Below, in pieces: positions 7,872 through 16,916 of a stretch of DNA of 64,000 nt. The first letter of the stretch is position 1, and each line of letters begins with the position of its first letter. The notes beneath the pieces were generated by a model. It searched no databases and had not been told where the DNA came from. It saw nothing but the letters and a program-made list of their open reading frames with translations. A program made the translations under genes and the position numbers. This DNA is from an uncultured Acidimicrobiaceae bacterium (GTDB lineage: Bacteria > Actinomycetota > Acidimicrobiia > Spongiisociales > SHLN01): contig CAMYMH010000003.1 in assembly GCA_947259275.1 (NCBI GenBank), positions 1 through 64,000 of the forward strand, read 5' to 3'.

Positions 7872-9545
7872 GTGAACGAAGCATTTCGCGATCTTGCCGA
7901 CGAATACTGGGAGTGGCAGCTCGAGACTTCTCCCCTCAACGCTCTCATGTTGGGTGACCATCGCTACGCCGACCGGTTCGATGAGTTTTCACGTGAGGCC
8001 GAAGACCGGGACATCGCCGCCTTGCGACAATTCGCAGCCCGCGCCGAGGCGATCGAGCCGGAGGAACTGAGCGGCGAAGAACGGATCAGCCGCCGGGTCC
8101 TGATGTTCGAGGTCTCGACGAATGTCGCCACCACCGAGACCCGACAGGCGGAGTTGGCAGTCAATCATGTGGTGGGGTTTCAGGCCATGCTGCCGGTGAT
8201 TCCGCCTCAGTTGCCGATCGAGACCGCCGAGCACGCAGAGCAGCTCGTCGAGATGTACCACGGTATGGCGCGGGGCCTTGGCGAGATGGGCGACCGGCTC
8301 CGCCAAGGAGTGGCAAATGGTCGCACCCCTCCCCGATATGCGGTGGGAGAGACCATCAAGCAGCTCGACGGCTTGGCGGCCGTACCCCTGGACCAGAATC
8401 CTCTGCTGGCGACCCGGGTACCGGCCGAGTTCGATGAGGCCGCCACCGCCGCCTGGAAGGAGCGGCTGGCCGGCGTGGTCGAAACGGCGATCCGACCCGC
8501 CCTCGGGCGCTATCGCGATGTGCTCGAACATGAGGTGATGCCGGTCGCACGTCCCGAGGAGCGCTCGGGTGTCGGCTGGCTGCCGGACGGAGAAGAGCTG
8601 TACGCCCGCAGCATCCACCTACACACCTCGCTGCCCATCGATGCCACCGAAATCCATGAGATCGGTCTGCAGGCGATGGAGCGCCTCGCCGACGAGTACC
8701 GGGTGCTCGGCTCTCGGGTGCTGGGTACTCAGGACCTCGGAGATATCTTCAGCCGGCTTCGCGACGATCCCGACCTCCACTTCGGGTCGGGCCCGGACGT
8801 GGTAGCAGCCTCAGAGGCGGCAATGGCTAAAGCCAAAGCCGCAATGGGCGACTGGTTCGGCAGGCTGCCCCAGGCCGATTGCGTGGTGGCGGAGACGCCC
8901 TCCGGTCCGGTCGCCTTCTATATGCCACCTGCCCTCGACGGGAGCCGTCCCGGCACCTTCTTCGTGAACACCGCCGAACCTTCCGAGTGGGGACGTTTCC
9001 AAATCGAAGCGATGGCTTACCACGAAGGGATCCCCGGCCACCACCTCCAGCTCGCGATCGCCCAGGAACTCGACGATTTGCCGGAGTTCCGCAAGCACGC
9101 CCGCATAACTGCCTTTGCCGAGGGCTGGGGTCTGTACACCGAGCGCCTCGCCGACGAGATGGGCCTGTACACCGGCGACCTCGAGCGGATGGGCATGCTG
9201 GCACTCGACTCGATGCGGGCCGGCCGCCTGGTCGTCGATACCGGGATTCACGCGCTGGGCTGGAGCCGGCAGCAGGCGATCGAGTACATGGCCCGGAATT
9301 CACCGATGAGTCTTGGCACCATCGAGGACGAAATCGACCGCTACATCGGGATGCCGGGCCAGGCCCTCGCCTACATGATCGGCCGCCTCGAAATCCAGCG
9401 CATCCGGGGCGACGCAGAAGAGCGGCTCGGCGATGCATTCGACATCAAGGGATTCCACGACGCCGTCCTAACTCACGGCCTGTTGCCCCTGGAGGTGCTG
9501 GCAGACGTGGTCGATAGCTGGGCGGCCGACCGGGCTACTCCGTAG
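7872..9545 (+). CDS. DUF885-family zinc-metallopeptidase-like protein
   Basis: The 557-residue protein belongs to DUF885 by its length and the motif AYHEGIPGHHLQLAIAQ (about residues 383-399), an HExxH-like HEGxPGHH zinc site, followed by the AFAEGWGLYTERLADEMG glutamate motif typical of the family. Related proteins are thought to be carboxypeptidase-like; the substrate is unknown. No signal peptide is seen. The start is GTG 7872, preceded at proper distance by AAGGGA; a TTG at 7851 is possible. It begins 31 bases after the reductase stop and may be co-transcribed with it. Confidence 0.85.
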   Translation: MNEAFRDLADEYWEWQLETSPLNALMLGDHRYADRFDEFSREAEDRDIAALRQFAARAEAIEPEELSGEERISRRVLMFEVSTNVATTETRQAELAVNHVVGFQAMLPVIPPQLPIETAEHAEQLVEMYHGMARGLGEMGDRLRQGVANGRTPPRYAVGETIKQLDGLAAVPLDQNPLLATRVPAEFDEAATAAWKERLAGVVETAIRPALGRYRDVLEHEVMPVARPEERSGVGWLPDGEELYARSIHLHTSLPIDATEIHEIGLQAMERLADEYRVLGSRVLGTQDLGDIFSRLRDDPDLHFGSGPDVVAASEAAMAKAKAAMGDWFGRLPQADCVVAETPSGPVAFYMPPALDGSRPGTFFVNTAEPSEWGRFQIEAMAYHEGIPGHHLQLAIAQELDDLPEFRKHARITAFAEGWGLYTERLADEMGLYTGDLERMGMLALDSMRAGRLVVDTGIHALGWSRQQAIEYMARNSPMSLGTIEDEIDRYIGMPGQALAYMIGRLEIQRIRGDAEERLGDAFDIKGFHDAVLTHGLLPLEVLADVVDSWAADRATP

Positions 9546-9559
9546 CTCTGAGCGGAAGC

Positions 9560-10120
9560 TCAGGCCTTTTTCGCGGCCTCTTTGGCGGCTCGTTTGGCCA
9601 TCCGAATGTCTTCGATCTTGTCGTAGGTATCGACGTCGGCGATGGAAGCCCAGTCGGCAGCTTGCTCCTCCCATCCATCGGGGCCCTCTCCGAGCCGCTT
9701 GCCGACGACGCCGACGAAGATCCTCGCCTTGGCCTCGCCGAAGCCGGGCAGAGCCCGCAGCCGCCTGTAGAACTCGGCACCGTCGGCTGACTCCTGCCAA
9801 ATGCGGTCCGGCTGCCCCTCGTAGTCTTCGGCGATCGCTTCGCACATGGCGAACGCTCGCTTGCCCATCGAGCCGGGAAACCGGTGCAGGGCCGGCTTGG
9901 CAACGAAGTGACCAACGAACTCCTCAGGATCCATGGCGGCGATGGCGGTGGCATCGAGCGGCTCCCCGAGGCGCTCTTGCAACAGGTAGGGAGCTTTGAA
10001 AGCCCATTCCATCTTCACCTGCTGGTCGAGCAGCATCCCGAGCATCAGTGCCAGCGGGCTATCGGCTAGTAGTTGATCGGCGTCGGCGTCTCCGGTCCAG
10101 GGCAAGGATTTGGTGGTCAT
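9560..10120 (-). CDS. HhH-GPD-type base-excision DNA repair protein
   Basis: The 186-residue protein corresponds to the small actinobacterial HhH-GPD family (TIGR03252-like). It has LMLGMLLDQQVKMEWAFKAP near the N-terminus, as in DNA glycosylases where the Q residue stacks in DNA, a helix-hairpin-helix LRALPGFGEAKARIFVGVVG near residues 120-139, and a C-terminal Asp in ASIADVDTYDKI. The tail is lysine/alanine-rich. It probably removes damaged bases. It lies 10 bases after nadE on the same strand and is likely co-transcribed with it. Confidence 0.8.
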   Translation of the reverse strand: MTTKSLPWTGDADADQLLADSPLALMLGMLLDQQVKMEWAFKAPYLLQERLGEPLDATAIAAMDPEEFVGHFVAKPALHRFPGSMGKRAFAMCEAIAEDYEGQPDRIWQESADGAEFYRRLRALPGFGEAKARIFVGVVGKRLGEGPDGWEEQAADWASIADVDTYDKIEDIRMAKRAAKEAAKKA

Positions 10121-10130
10121 GGCGGGGACG

Positions 10131-11837
10131 TTAGCCCGACCGGTACCAATTAGTAATCGGGAGTCGCCTGTCCTTGCCGAACGCCTTGGTAGTGATCTTC
10201 ACGCCCGGAGGCGACTGCCTCCGCTTGTACTCGTTGCGATCCACCAATCTGGTAATCCGCTCCACGAGGACCTCGTCGAAGCCGGCGCCGACGATGGCAC
10301 GATTCGACAGGTCCTGCTCGACATACATCTCGAGGATGGCGTCCAACATCTCATAAGGCGGCAGGCTGTCGGTGTCGAGTTGGTCGGGCCGTAGTTCCGC
10401 CGAGGGTGGCTTGTCGATTATGGCCTGCGGAATCACTTCCGCTTCTCGATTCCGCCACCGGGCCAGGCTGTAAACCCGCATCTTGAGCACGTCTTTGAGC
10501 ACGGAGAACCCTCCGACCATGTCCCCGTACAGGGTGGCGTATCCGACCGCCATCTCCGATTTGTTGCCGGTGGTCAGGACCATGGGACCGAATTTGTTGG
10601 ATAGGGCCATGAGCAGGGCTCCGCGAATTCGAGCCTGCAGGTTCTCCTCGGCGACTCCAGATTCGGTTCCCGCAAACAAAACTTCGAGCGAACCGAGGTA
10701 GTTCTCGAACACATCGTCGATCGGCAAGACGTCGAACCGGCAGCGGAGGCGCTGGGCCAGTTCCTCGCTGTCGTTGATGGAGCCCTCCGAGCTGTACGGC
10801 GACGGCATCGAAACACCCCACACCCGGTCGGCACCCAACGCATCAACGGCGATGGCGGCGCTGAGCGCCGAGTCGATCCCGCCCGACAGCCCCAGCACCA
10901 CCCCCGGGAACTCGTTCTTCTGCACGTAGTCGCGCAGCCCGAGCACCAGGGCCGCGTAGATCTCGGCGTCTTCTTCGAGCCGGGGATCGGATCCGGGCGG
11001 AGCAGCAGCCTCCGAAGTGCGAAGTGTGTGCTCGGGGGCACCCGGCAGCCCCTCCAGCGTGTTGAACCCAAGTTCGACATCCGCCCAGAAACGGTCCTCT
11101 TGAAACTGGCGGGCTTGATAGACGATCCCCCCGCTCGAATCGAGAATCATGCTGCCGCCATCGAATACCAGCTCATCCTGGCCGCCCACCTGGTTGACGT
11201 ATATCAAAGGCACGCCGGCCGCGGCCACGTGGCGTTGCAGCAACTCGACCCGCTGACGGTGCTTGTCGAAGTGATAGGGCGACGCATTGATGTTGATGAG
11301 AACCTGGGCGCCCGTCTTGGCCTGGAGCAGCGGAGGTCCGTCCTCGACCCAGATGTCCTCGCACACCGAGATTCCGAGGGTGGCATCACCCACCCCCCAC
11401 ACCGGGTTGGGGTCGACCCCGGGAACGAAATAGCGCTCTTCGTCGAACACGCCGAAGTTGGGAAGATGAACCTTGTGATACACGCCGCGGACCTCACCGT
11501 TGTAGAGGAGGGCGGCCGCGTTGGCGATTGAGCGCACTGCCGAGTCCTCGAGTGTGCTGGTGGCAACCGGGTCGGTGCGGTCGACAAAACCGACGACGGT
11601 GAGCATCGGCCCGCTGGCGGCGGCCAACTCCTTCACAACCGCAAGGTTGGCGGAGATGAAGGCGTCGCGGAGCAGCAGGTCCTCGGGCGGGTACCCGGTC
11701 ACCGCCAGCTCAGGAAGCGCTAAGACGTCGGCCTCCTGCTCCTGCGCCCACGTCATCGCCTCGAGGATGCGGTCCCGATTGCCCGGGAAGTCACCGATGA
11801 CCTGATTGAGCTGGGCGCCGGCGATCCGTATGAACAT
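10131..11837 (-). CDS. nadE: Glutamine-dependent NAD+ synthetase
   Basis: The 568-residue two-domain enzyme makes NAD+ from deamido-NAD+ with glutamine as nitrogen source. The N-terminal nitrilase-like amidase (about 1-260) shows LALPELAVTGYPPEDLL (Glu), YHKVHLPNFGVFDEERYF (Lys) and ISVCEDIWVEDGP (nucleophile Cys). The C-terminal synthetase (about 290-568) has the PP-loop LGLSGGIDSALSA and TGNKSEMAVGYATLYGD. ATG 11837 is preferred over an upstream TTG. The length is normal for bacterial two-domain NadE. Confidence 0.95.
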   Translation of the reverse strand: MFIRIAGAQLNQVIGDFPGNRDRILEAMTWAQEQEADVLALPELAVTGYPPEDLLLRDAFISANLAVVKELAAASGPMLTVVGFVDRTDPVATSTLEDSAVRSIANAAALLYNGEVRGVYHKVHLPNFGVFDEERYFVPGVDPNPVWGVGDATLGISVCEDIWVEDGPPLLQAKTGAQVLININASPYHFDKHRQRVELLQRHVAAAGVPLIYVNQVGGQDELVFDGGSMILDSSGGIVYQARQFQEDRFWADVELGFNTLEGLPGAPEHTLRTSEAAAPPGSDPRLEEDAEIYAALVLGLRDYVQKNEFPGVVLGLSGGIDSALSAAIAVDALGADRVWGVSMPSPYSSEGSINDSEELAQRLRCRFDVLPIDDVFENYLGSLEVLFAGTESGVAEENLQARIRGALLMALSNKFGPMVLTTGNKSEMAVGYATLYGDMVGGFSVLKDVLKMRVYSLARWRNREAEVIPQAIIDKPPSAELRPDQLDTDSLPPYEMLDAILEMYVEQDLSNRAIVGAGFDEVLVERITRLVDRNEYKRRQSPPGVKITTKAFGKDRRLPITNWYRSG

Positions 11838-11993
11838 CAAGCAAGACTAAGCAGTCCCAGGTCCCAAGTCAGACGAGTCCAAGTCCCAAGTCCCAAGACC
11901 CAGGTCAGACGAGTCCCGGGTCCCAAGTCAGACGAGTCCCGGGTCTCCGTTCTCGGGTCTCCGGTTTTGGGTCTCGCGTCTTGGGTCTTGCTC
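11838..11993. repeat. Tandem degenerate repeat between nadE and the beta-propeller gene
   Basis: The gap is almost wholly degenerate repeats of GGTCCCAAGTCAGACGAGTC, of AAGTCCCAAGTCCC and of CGGGTCTCC-type units, shifting to GTCTTGGGTCTTG at the right end. Three copies of CAGACGAGTCC can be counted. It has no coding character. It resembles a variable-number tandem repeat. Confidence 0.75.
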
Positions 11994-13991
11994 CTAGAAC
12001 CCGACCCAGCTGGTCTCGTCCAGGGTGGTGAGGTCGGAACCGGCAATGCCCAGCTCGGACATCGTGAAGACGGTATCGCCCACGACCAGCGAGCGGTGGA
12101 TCTGACCGGCCCACGGATTGTCGATGCTGTCGGTGTGGACGATGGTGCCGATCTCCTGAATTCCCCGGTCACGGTCCAGCTCGAGGCCGATGGCGCCGGA
12201 GAAGTAGTCATCTTTTCCGTTGCGCTCGTCCCAGCCCCATCGCTGCACCGGAAGAACGGCGGTTGCCGTCGGCTCCCAGTACAGAAAGGCGCGGTGGTCG
12301 AACTCGACGTCGCTATGTCCGCCCTTCATCGTGTACTGGTGCATCCGGGTCGGGTTGGCGGGGTCGGAGACGTCGAACACCGACACCTGGGTACCCAGCG
12401 TCCAGCCCTCTTCGGTGGCGTCCTGACCAACGCCCAGCAGCATGCCGTCGCCGAGCGGGTGCAGGTAGGCCGAGTAGCCGAGGATCTTGAGCTCGCCGGC
12501 CACCACGGGGTTGGTCGGATCGGACAGGTCGATGGTGTACAGCGGGTCGGTTTGGCGGAAGGTGACCACGTAGCCGACGTCGCCCATGAAGCGGACTGAG
12601 AAGATCTGCTCGCCCTTTCCGAGGCCGCCCACTTCACCGACCACTTCCAGCTCGCCGCCGGTTTCGGCGAGGACGGTCACGAAGCTCTCAGACGTCTGGT
12701 CGTTTCGACCACCCCACCACGGGGCCTGATTGGTGGTAGCGACTCGCAGGTAACCATCGTGCTCGGACATCGAGAACTGATTGAGGAGGAATCCATCGAC
12801 GGAGCCGGTAGCCCGGTACACGGTGGTGCTCGGGTCGGAAATGTCGAACTTGTGGATCTCGGTGTACTCGCCCGAGAAGCGGGCCTCGATTTCGGCCTCG
12901 CTGAGCTCGTTCCAGTCGACCCACTGCCGGCTGGCAACGTAAAGGCTGTCGGGAGAGGCATAGACGGTGTCGCCTTCGGCGAGGACGCCGACCGCGTCCG
13001 GCTTTAGGCCTTCGGACAGGTCGACGGTGACGACGGTCAGCATGCCGAGTCCGGCGAACTCCTGAGGCCGGTAGGCGTCTTCACAATCGACGAGCAGCCC
13101 GTCGGAGGTGGATCCATCGGCCTCTTCGAGCACGTAGTAGGGAATCCAATTCTCGAGCGTCGAGGCGTCGATGATGTCCCGGTTGGCGTTCTTGGCCTTG
13201 ATCTCGGCGAGCAGGCCTCCGCCTTCGGGGTACTGCCACTGGAAGCCGGTTGGGTATGCCCGAACCACGATGCGGGCCACGTCGCCACTCATGCGGGCGC
13301 TCAGGTAGCCGCCGTCGAGGTACAGGGTGCGAACCAAGCTGATGTCGGTTGGATCACCCACATCGATCTCGGTGAGGACCGAAATCGGCGTGTTGTAGTA
13401 GTAGTCGGTGGGAGCGGCGATCCCGGCCTCAGGGAAACCAAGAATGTCGGGGACGCCGCCGCCGTATTGGGTTGACAGCACGATGATGCGGTCGCCTGCC
13501 AGCAGGATCTCGCCCCAGCCGTTCTCGAGACGAAGCGAGTCGGCAATGGTCGGCTCACCGGTGACGTCGATCACATAGAGGGTGCTGTTTGAGATGGCGT
13601 AGATGAAGTTGCCGTTCGTCTTGATGACGTCCGGCTCGTCGACCCCAGCCTCCTGGACATTGGTGGTGGAGTAGTCGACGCCCGCTTGCCGCCGGGTGCC
13701 TGAGTCGAGGCCACCGGAAATCGGGACGGCTCCGTCGGCTGCCATCTCTTCAATGAACATGACGTCGTTGCCAAGCCAGACCGGGCCGTACCAGCCGTTC
13801 TCCAGCCCATAGGGGGTGACGATCCGCTTGGCCTCGGTCTTGACGTGGGTGAGGTAGTCCTCACAGGCGTCGAAGGCGACAAGTCCACCTGCGAAGGCGG
13901 GAACCCCGCTGCCCACTCCAATGGGAGCGCAGGCGGTGAGGAGGATTGCGAATGCGGCGAAGGTGGCTGCGAGTGTGCGTTTCATGGTCAT
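11994..13991 (-). CDS. Secreted beta-propeller lipoprotein (PF09826-like)
   Basis: The 665-residue protein starts with a lipoprotein signal, FAAFAILLTACAP, with the lipobox cysteine near residue 21. Repeated blades follow: NVQEAGVDEPDVIKTNGNFIYAISNSTLYVIDV, TEIDVGDPTDISLVRTLYLDGGYLSARM, VSVFDVSDPANPTRMHQYTMKGGHSDVEFDHRAFLYW. This is the secreted beta-propeller family distantly related to WD40 and found in actinobacteria and archaea. The VQEAGVDEPDVIKT motif is characteristic. ATG 13991 is preferred because GGGG precedes it. It is probably anchored to the outer face of the membrane; its ligand is unknown. Confidence 0.85.
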   Translation of the reverse strand: MTMKRTLAATFAAFAILLTACAPIGVGSGVPAFAGGLVAFDACEDYLTHVKTEAKRIVTPYGLENGWYGPVWLGNDVMFIEEMAADGAVPISGGLDSGTRRQAGVDYSTTNVQEAGVDEPDVIKTNGNFIYAISNSTLYVIDVTGEPTIADSLRLENGWGEILLAGDRIIVLSTQYGGGVPDILGFPEAGIAAPTDYYYNTPISVLTEIDVGDPTDISLVRTLYLDGGYLSARMSGDVARIVVRAYPTGFQWQYPEGGGLLAEIKAKNANRDIIDASTLENWIPYYVLEEADGSTSDGLLVDCEDAYRPQEFAGLGMLTVVTVDLSEGLKPDAVGVLAEGDTVYASPDSLYVASRQWVDWNELSEAEIEARFSGEYTEIHKFDISDPSTTVYRATGSVDGFLLNQFSMSEHDGYLRVATTNQAPWWGGRNDQTSESFVTVLAETGGELEVVGEVGGLGKGEQIFSVRFMGDVGYVVTFRQTDPLYTIDLSDPTNPVVAGELKILGYSAYLHPLGDGMLLGVGQDATEEGWTLGTQVSVFDVSDPANPTRMHQYTMKGGHSDVEFDHRAFLYWEPTATAVLPVQRWGWDERNGKDDYFSGAIGLELDRDRGIQEIGTIVHTDSIDNPWAGQIHRSLVVGDTVFTMSELGIAGSDLTTLDETSWVGF

Positions 13992-14149
13992 AACCCCGGT
14001 CTGGTTTTGTTTCATCTCGGGTTGAGACGACCGCACCGCGCGGTACGGTTCCCACAGAACGCGAAAAAGAGAACCGCCGACCGGTCGCTCGCTCCGCTCG
14101 CTGCCGCCCACCGGAAGAACTCGTGCTCGGACGCCTTCAGAGGCTGAAG

Positions 14150-14180
14150 CGGACGGCGGTGGGCGGTGGGCGGTCGGCGG
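14150..14180. repeat. GGTGGGC-type run downstream of tyrA
   Basis: A short run of GGCGGTGGGCGGTGGGCGGTCGGCGG lies just after the tyrA stop. The same G-rich run recurs near 340, 5069 (other strand), 17.5 kb, 45.1 kb and 61.9 kb. Its spaced G-tracts could form a G-quadruplex on one strand. Confidence 0.6.
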
Positions 14181-14186
14181 TTCGCC

Positions 14187-15209
14187 CTATGCCAATAGAA
14201 GCCCTTCCGCCTCCAAGGCCGATCGCAACGTTTCGGCTTCCCCGGGACGGACCGAGAGCGTGAGGATCCCTCCCCCGCCGTAGGTGGCGTGGCGCAGCTG
14301 GAGGTCCCGGACATCCACCTGGCTGCGCTCGAGGGCATGGCCCACCTTGGCGAGCTCTCCCGGCTGGTCGGCCAGCGCCACGGCCACGGCCACGGCCGCC
14401 GGCGCCATACCGCGTCGGATCTCTCCGGCGTTGAACAGTTTCTGAACCAATTGATCGGTTTTTCCCGCCCGCACCGCGTCCGCCCAGCGATGGAGCCGAG
14501 CGGCGTAGGCCTCGATGACTGCCGCCAACGGTTCACCGTTTCCTACCAGCAGATCGGTCCACAACTCCGGGTTGGAGGCGGCAACCCGGGTGAGATCCCG
14601 GAACGAGCCGGAGGCCAAGCCGAGTCCGGCGGGGTGCTCGGCCGCCTCGCCGACCAGTGCGGCCGCAAGAACCTGCGGCAGATGGCTGATCACGGCGACC
14701 GCGTCGTCGTGCTCAGCGGCGGTCATGCGGACCGGGCTCGAGCCGACCGCTTTGACTATTCCCTCCAGCCTCTCCAAGTCGTCTGGGTCGGTTCCATCAG
14801 TGATCACAATCCACGCCGCCCCCCGGAAGAGTGAAGAGGAAGCTGCCTCCGGGCCCGATACTTCGCGTCCAGCCATCGGATGACTCGAAACGAAATGGGC
14901 GAGATGCCGCCCGGCCGGCACGACGCCCGCCTTGACGCCGGCAACATCGGTGACCAGCGAATCGGTTTTCAGGTCTCCGAGGAGCCCGGGAACCGACGAG
15001 GGCGGCCCGGCCAGAACGATGAGGTCGACGCCGGACACTGCACTACTTGGGCTCTGGGCGAGTGTGTCGAAGGAACCGAGGGCTCTGAGCGTCGCAACCA
15101 CTTCTGGGTCCGGATCCCACCCGGCCGTCTCCCATCCAGCTTCGGACAGCCCGAGGGCGATCGAGGTTCCAATCAGCCCCGCCCCAAGGACGGCAACCCG
15201 GCTCGTCAA
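14187..15209 (-). CDS. tyrA: Prephenate dehydrogenase
   Basis: The 340-residue enzyme oxidatively decarboxylates prephenate for tyrosine synthesis. The NAD site AVLGAGLIGTSIALGLSEAG lies near residues 5-24, the SSHPMAGREVSGP substrate-binding histidine segment near residues 111-123, and the ISHLPQVLAAALVG helix further on. The last 70 residues (VAVALADQPGELAKVGHAL...LTLSVRPGEAETL) form an ACT-like regulatory domain. The start TTG 15209 overlaps the aroF stop (TTGA), so the two genes are translationally coupled. Confidence 0.9.
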   Translation of the reverse strand: MTSRVAVLGAGLIGTSIALGLSEAGWETAGWDPDPEVVATLRALGSFDTLAQSPSSAVSGVDLIVLAGPPSSVPGLLGDLKTDSLVTDVAGVKAGVVPAGRHLAHFVSSHPMAGREVSGPEAASSSLFRGAAWIVITDGTDPDDLERLEGIVKAVGSSPVRMTAAEHDDAVAVISHLPQVLAAALVGEAAEHPAGLGLASGSFRDLTRVAASNPELWTDLLVGNGEPLAAVIEAYAARLHRWADAVRAGKTDQLVQKLFNAGEIRRGMAPAAVAVAVALADQPGELAKVGHALERSQVDVRDLQLRHATYGGGGILTLSVRPGEAETLRSALEAEGLLLA

Positions 15210-16219
15210 ATGGTCACCCCGACCGCGTTCCCGATCTTCCGCAGCTCGTCCATGAGCTCGGCGAAGTCGTCGGGAAGCAGAGCTTGCTCTCCGTCCACCC
15301 TGGCCGTCTCCGGGGCGGGGTGCACGTCGATGAGCAGCCCGTCCGCACCAATTGCGACTGCGGCCTTGGCGAGTGGCGCCACCAAGAACCGATGGCCGCC
15401 CGAATGAGAGGGGTCGACGATCACCGGGAGATGCGAGAGCCGCTTGACCACTGCCACTGCCGAAATGTCGAGGGTGTTGCGAGTTGAGGGCTCGTAGGTA
15501 CGGATCCCTCGCTCGCACATGATGATGTCGTGGTTGCCCTCTTTGTAGATGTATTCGGCGGCGTTGAGCCACTCGTCCACAGTGGCGGTGAACCCTCGCT
15601 TCAACAGCACTGGTTTCTCCTGGCGGCCAATTTCACGGAGCAACGTGAAGTTGGCCATGTTGCGAGTACCCACCCGGATGAGGTCGGCGTACTCAGAAAC
15701 GAGTTCGACGTCGCGCGGATCGAGTACCTCAGCGATGAAGGGCATGCCGAGAAGCTCCCGAGCTTCCCCCATGTACCGGAGGCCTTCTTCACCGAGACCT
15801 TGGAACGAGTAGGGAGAGGTCCGCGGTTTGAAGGCGTCGCCCCGTAGAATCACTGCTCCGGCCTTCTTGACCGCCTCGGCGGAGGCCATCAGCTGGTCAC
15901 GAGTCTCCACTGCACATGGCCCGGCCATCATGGCGAAGTGGCCGCCGCCCACCGGAACACCACCCACGTCGATCACCGAATCCGCGGCCTGGAACTCCCG
16001 TGAAACGAACTTGAACTCCTTGAGGACGGGTACCGCTCGTTCGACACCGTCCATCGCCTCCCATGGAAGTTGTTGAATGAGGCCGCGGTCCCCCACCGCT
16101 CCGATGACCGTGCGCTTCTGACCCTCGGAAACGTGGGCCTCGGCACCGATGCTGCGGAGCCGCTCAACCACTGCCTGGATCTGTTCGGGTGTGGCTTCGA
16201 GCGCCATCACGATGATCAT
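15206..16219 (-). CDS. aroF: 3-deoxy-7-phosphoheptulonate synthase (DAHP synthase, type I-beta)
   Basis: The 337-residue enzyme condenses phosphoenolpyruvate and erythrose-4-phosphate, the first step of the shikimate pathway. An N-terminal ferredoxin-like domain (about 1-70, MIIVMALEATPEQIQ) precedes the barrel, with GPCAVETRDQL, RGDAFKPRTSPYSFQGLGEEGL, CERGIRTYEPSTRNTLD and DPSHSGGHR. ATG 16219 fits the domain start; the frame further upstream is repeat-derived (WWPVAGGWWPV). It is coupled to tyrA, and pheA lies 26 kb away. Confidence 0.93.
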   Translation of the reverse strand: MIIVMALEATPEQIQAVVERLRSIGAEAHVSEGQKRTVIGAVGDRGLIQQLPWEAMDGVERAVPVLKEFKFVSREFQAADSVIDVGGVPVGGGHFAMMAGPCAVETRDQLMASAEAVKKAGAVILRGDAFKPRTSPYSFQGLGEEGLRYMGEARELLGMPFIAEVLDPRDVELVSEYADLIRVGTRNMANFTLLREIGRQEKPVLLKRGFTATVDEWLNAAEYIYKEGNHDIIMCERGIRTYEPSTRNTLDISAVAVVKRLSHLPVIVDPSHSGGHRFLVAPLAKAAVAIGADGLLIDVHPAPETARVDGEQALLPDDFAELMDELRKIGNAVGVTI

Positions 16220-16323
16220 GAGGGGGAGCCTACCGCTCACCGGCCACCAGCCACCGGCCACCGGCCACCAGCCACCAGCCACCAGCTACCAGCTACCAGC
16301 TACCAGTGTCGCGCGTCATTGAG

Positions 16324-16439
16324 GTTTCGCCGGGCCTGGCGCCGGCGGCGCCGGCCTTCGATCAGCTAGCCGTCCGGCGGCAGCAATCGCATTTCTCCGC
16401 CATTGAGGCAAAGGTGCTGGGACCGCGGCGGAAAATCGA
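16324..16439 (+). repeat. 116-bp dispersed repeat, copy C
   Basis: This copy is similar over the full length to copies A and B near 5.4 kb, with the same GCGCCGGCGGCGCCGG block, GATCAGCTAGCCGTCCGGCGGCAGCA and TTTCTCCGCC arm, but with ATTGAGGCAAAGG and a slightly decayed right arm (GGCGGAAAATCGA). It shows the element is dispersed and not merely locally duplicated. Confidence 0.8.
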
Positions 16440-16521
16440 AAGGCAGTACTGCAGCCCGTCGATTTCTCGGCCATTGACGTCCCTGCGCTCATCGATGTGC
16501 CGAGAAATGACGACAATAATG

Positions 16522-16557
16522 CTTGCAATAGTTAGCACTAACCACTACAGTTGCAAG
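16522..16557 (+). promoter_or_regulatory. Palindromic operator in front of the XRE-hbhA-like pair
   Basis: Outer arms CTTGCAA (16522-16528) and TTGCAAG (16551-16557) enclose an inner inverted pair GTTAG/CTAAC around CA. The palindrome ends 4 bases before the start codon of the XRE gene, so a bound repressor would block transcription or translation initiation. Autoregulation by the XRE protein is an inference from position. Confidence 0.6.
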
Positions 16558-16561
16558 TGAG

Positions 16562-16906
16562 ATGAAAGACCAGGTCACGGAACTCGGAGAGTTCATTCGA
16601 GCACAGCGCGAACGGAGTGCCATCTCGGTTCGCAATCTGGCCGAACGAGCGGGGATCTCCAATCCCTACCTCAGCCAGATTGAACGCGGGTTGCGGAAGC
16701 CCTCGGCGGAGATCCTCAAAGGGATCGCCAAGGGGCTGTCCATTTCCGCCGAGACGCTGTACGTGCGAGCCGGCTTACTCGAGCATCCCGATGGCACACC
16801 ATCGGTGATCGAGGCGATCGACGACGATCCGGCGCTTACCGCCCGTCAGCGCCAGGCGCTGCTCGAGATCTACCGCAGCTTCCTGGACCAGAACGACGAA
16901 AACTAG
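16562..16906 (+). CDS. XRE-family transcriptional regulator (Rv0474-like)
   Basis: The 114-residue protein has an N-terminal helix-turn-helix LGEFIRAQRERSAISVRNLAERAGISNPYLSQIERGLRKPSAEILKGIAKGLSISAETLY (about residues 7-65), very like the regulator that precedes hbhA in mycobacteria, and a C-terminal helix ending QRQALLEIYRSFL. It is likely cytosolic and binds the palindrome just upstream. It is followed after 10 bases by the HbhA-like gene, with TAGGAGG as both stop region and ribosome-binding site, so the two form one operon. Confidence 0.88.
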   Translation: MKDQVTELGEFIRAQRERSAISVRNLAERAGISNPYLSQIERGLRKPSAEILKGIAKGLSISAETLYVRAGLLEHPDGTPSVIEAIDDDPALTARQRQALLEIYRSFLDQNDEN

Positions 16907-16916
16907 GAGGACCACC

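Larger units (their letters stand above)
16220..16561. repeat. Repeat-rich gap and promoter region before the XRE gene
   Basis: Three items fill this gap. A run of CCACCAG/CCACCGG/CTACCAG pentamers to heptamers covers about 16235-16305. Copy C of the 116-bp element covers 16324-16439. A separate hairpin with arms ATTTCTCGG (16462-16470) and CCGAGAAAT (16500-16508) follows. The last 40 bases are the AT-richer operator region of the XRE gene. Confidence 0.7.
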
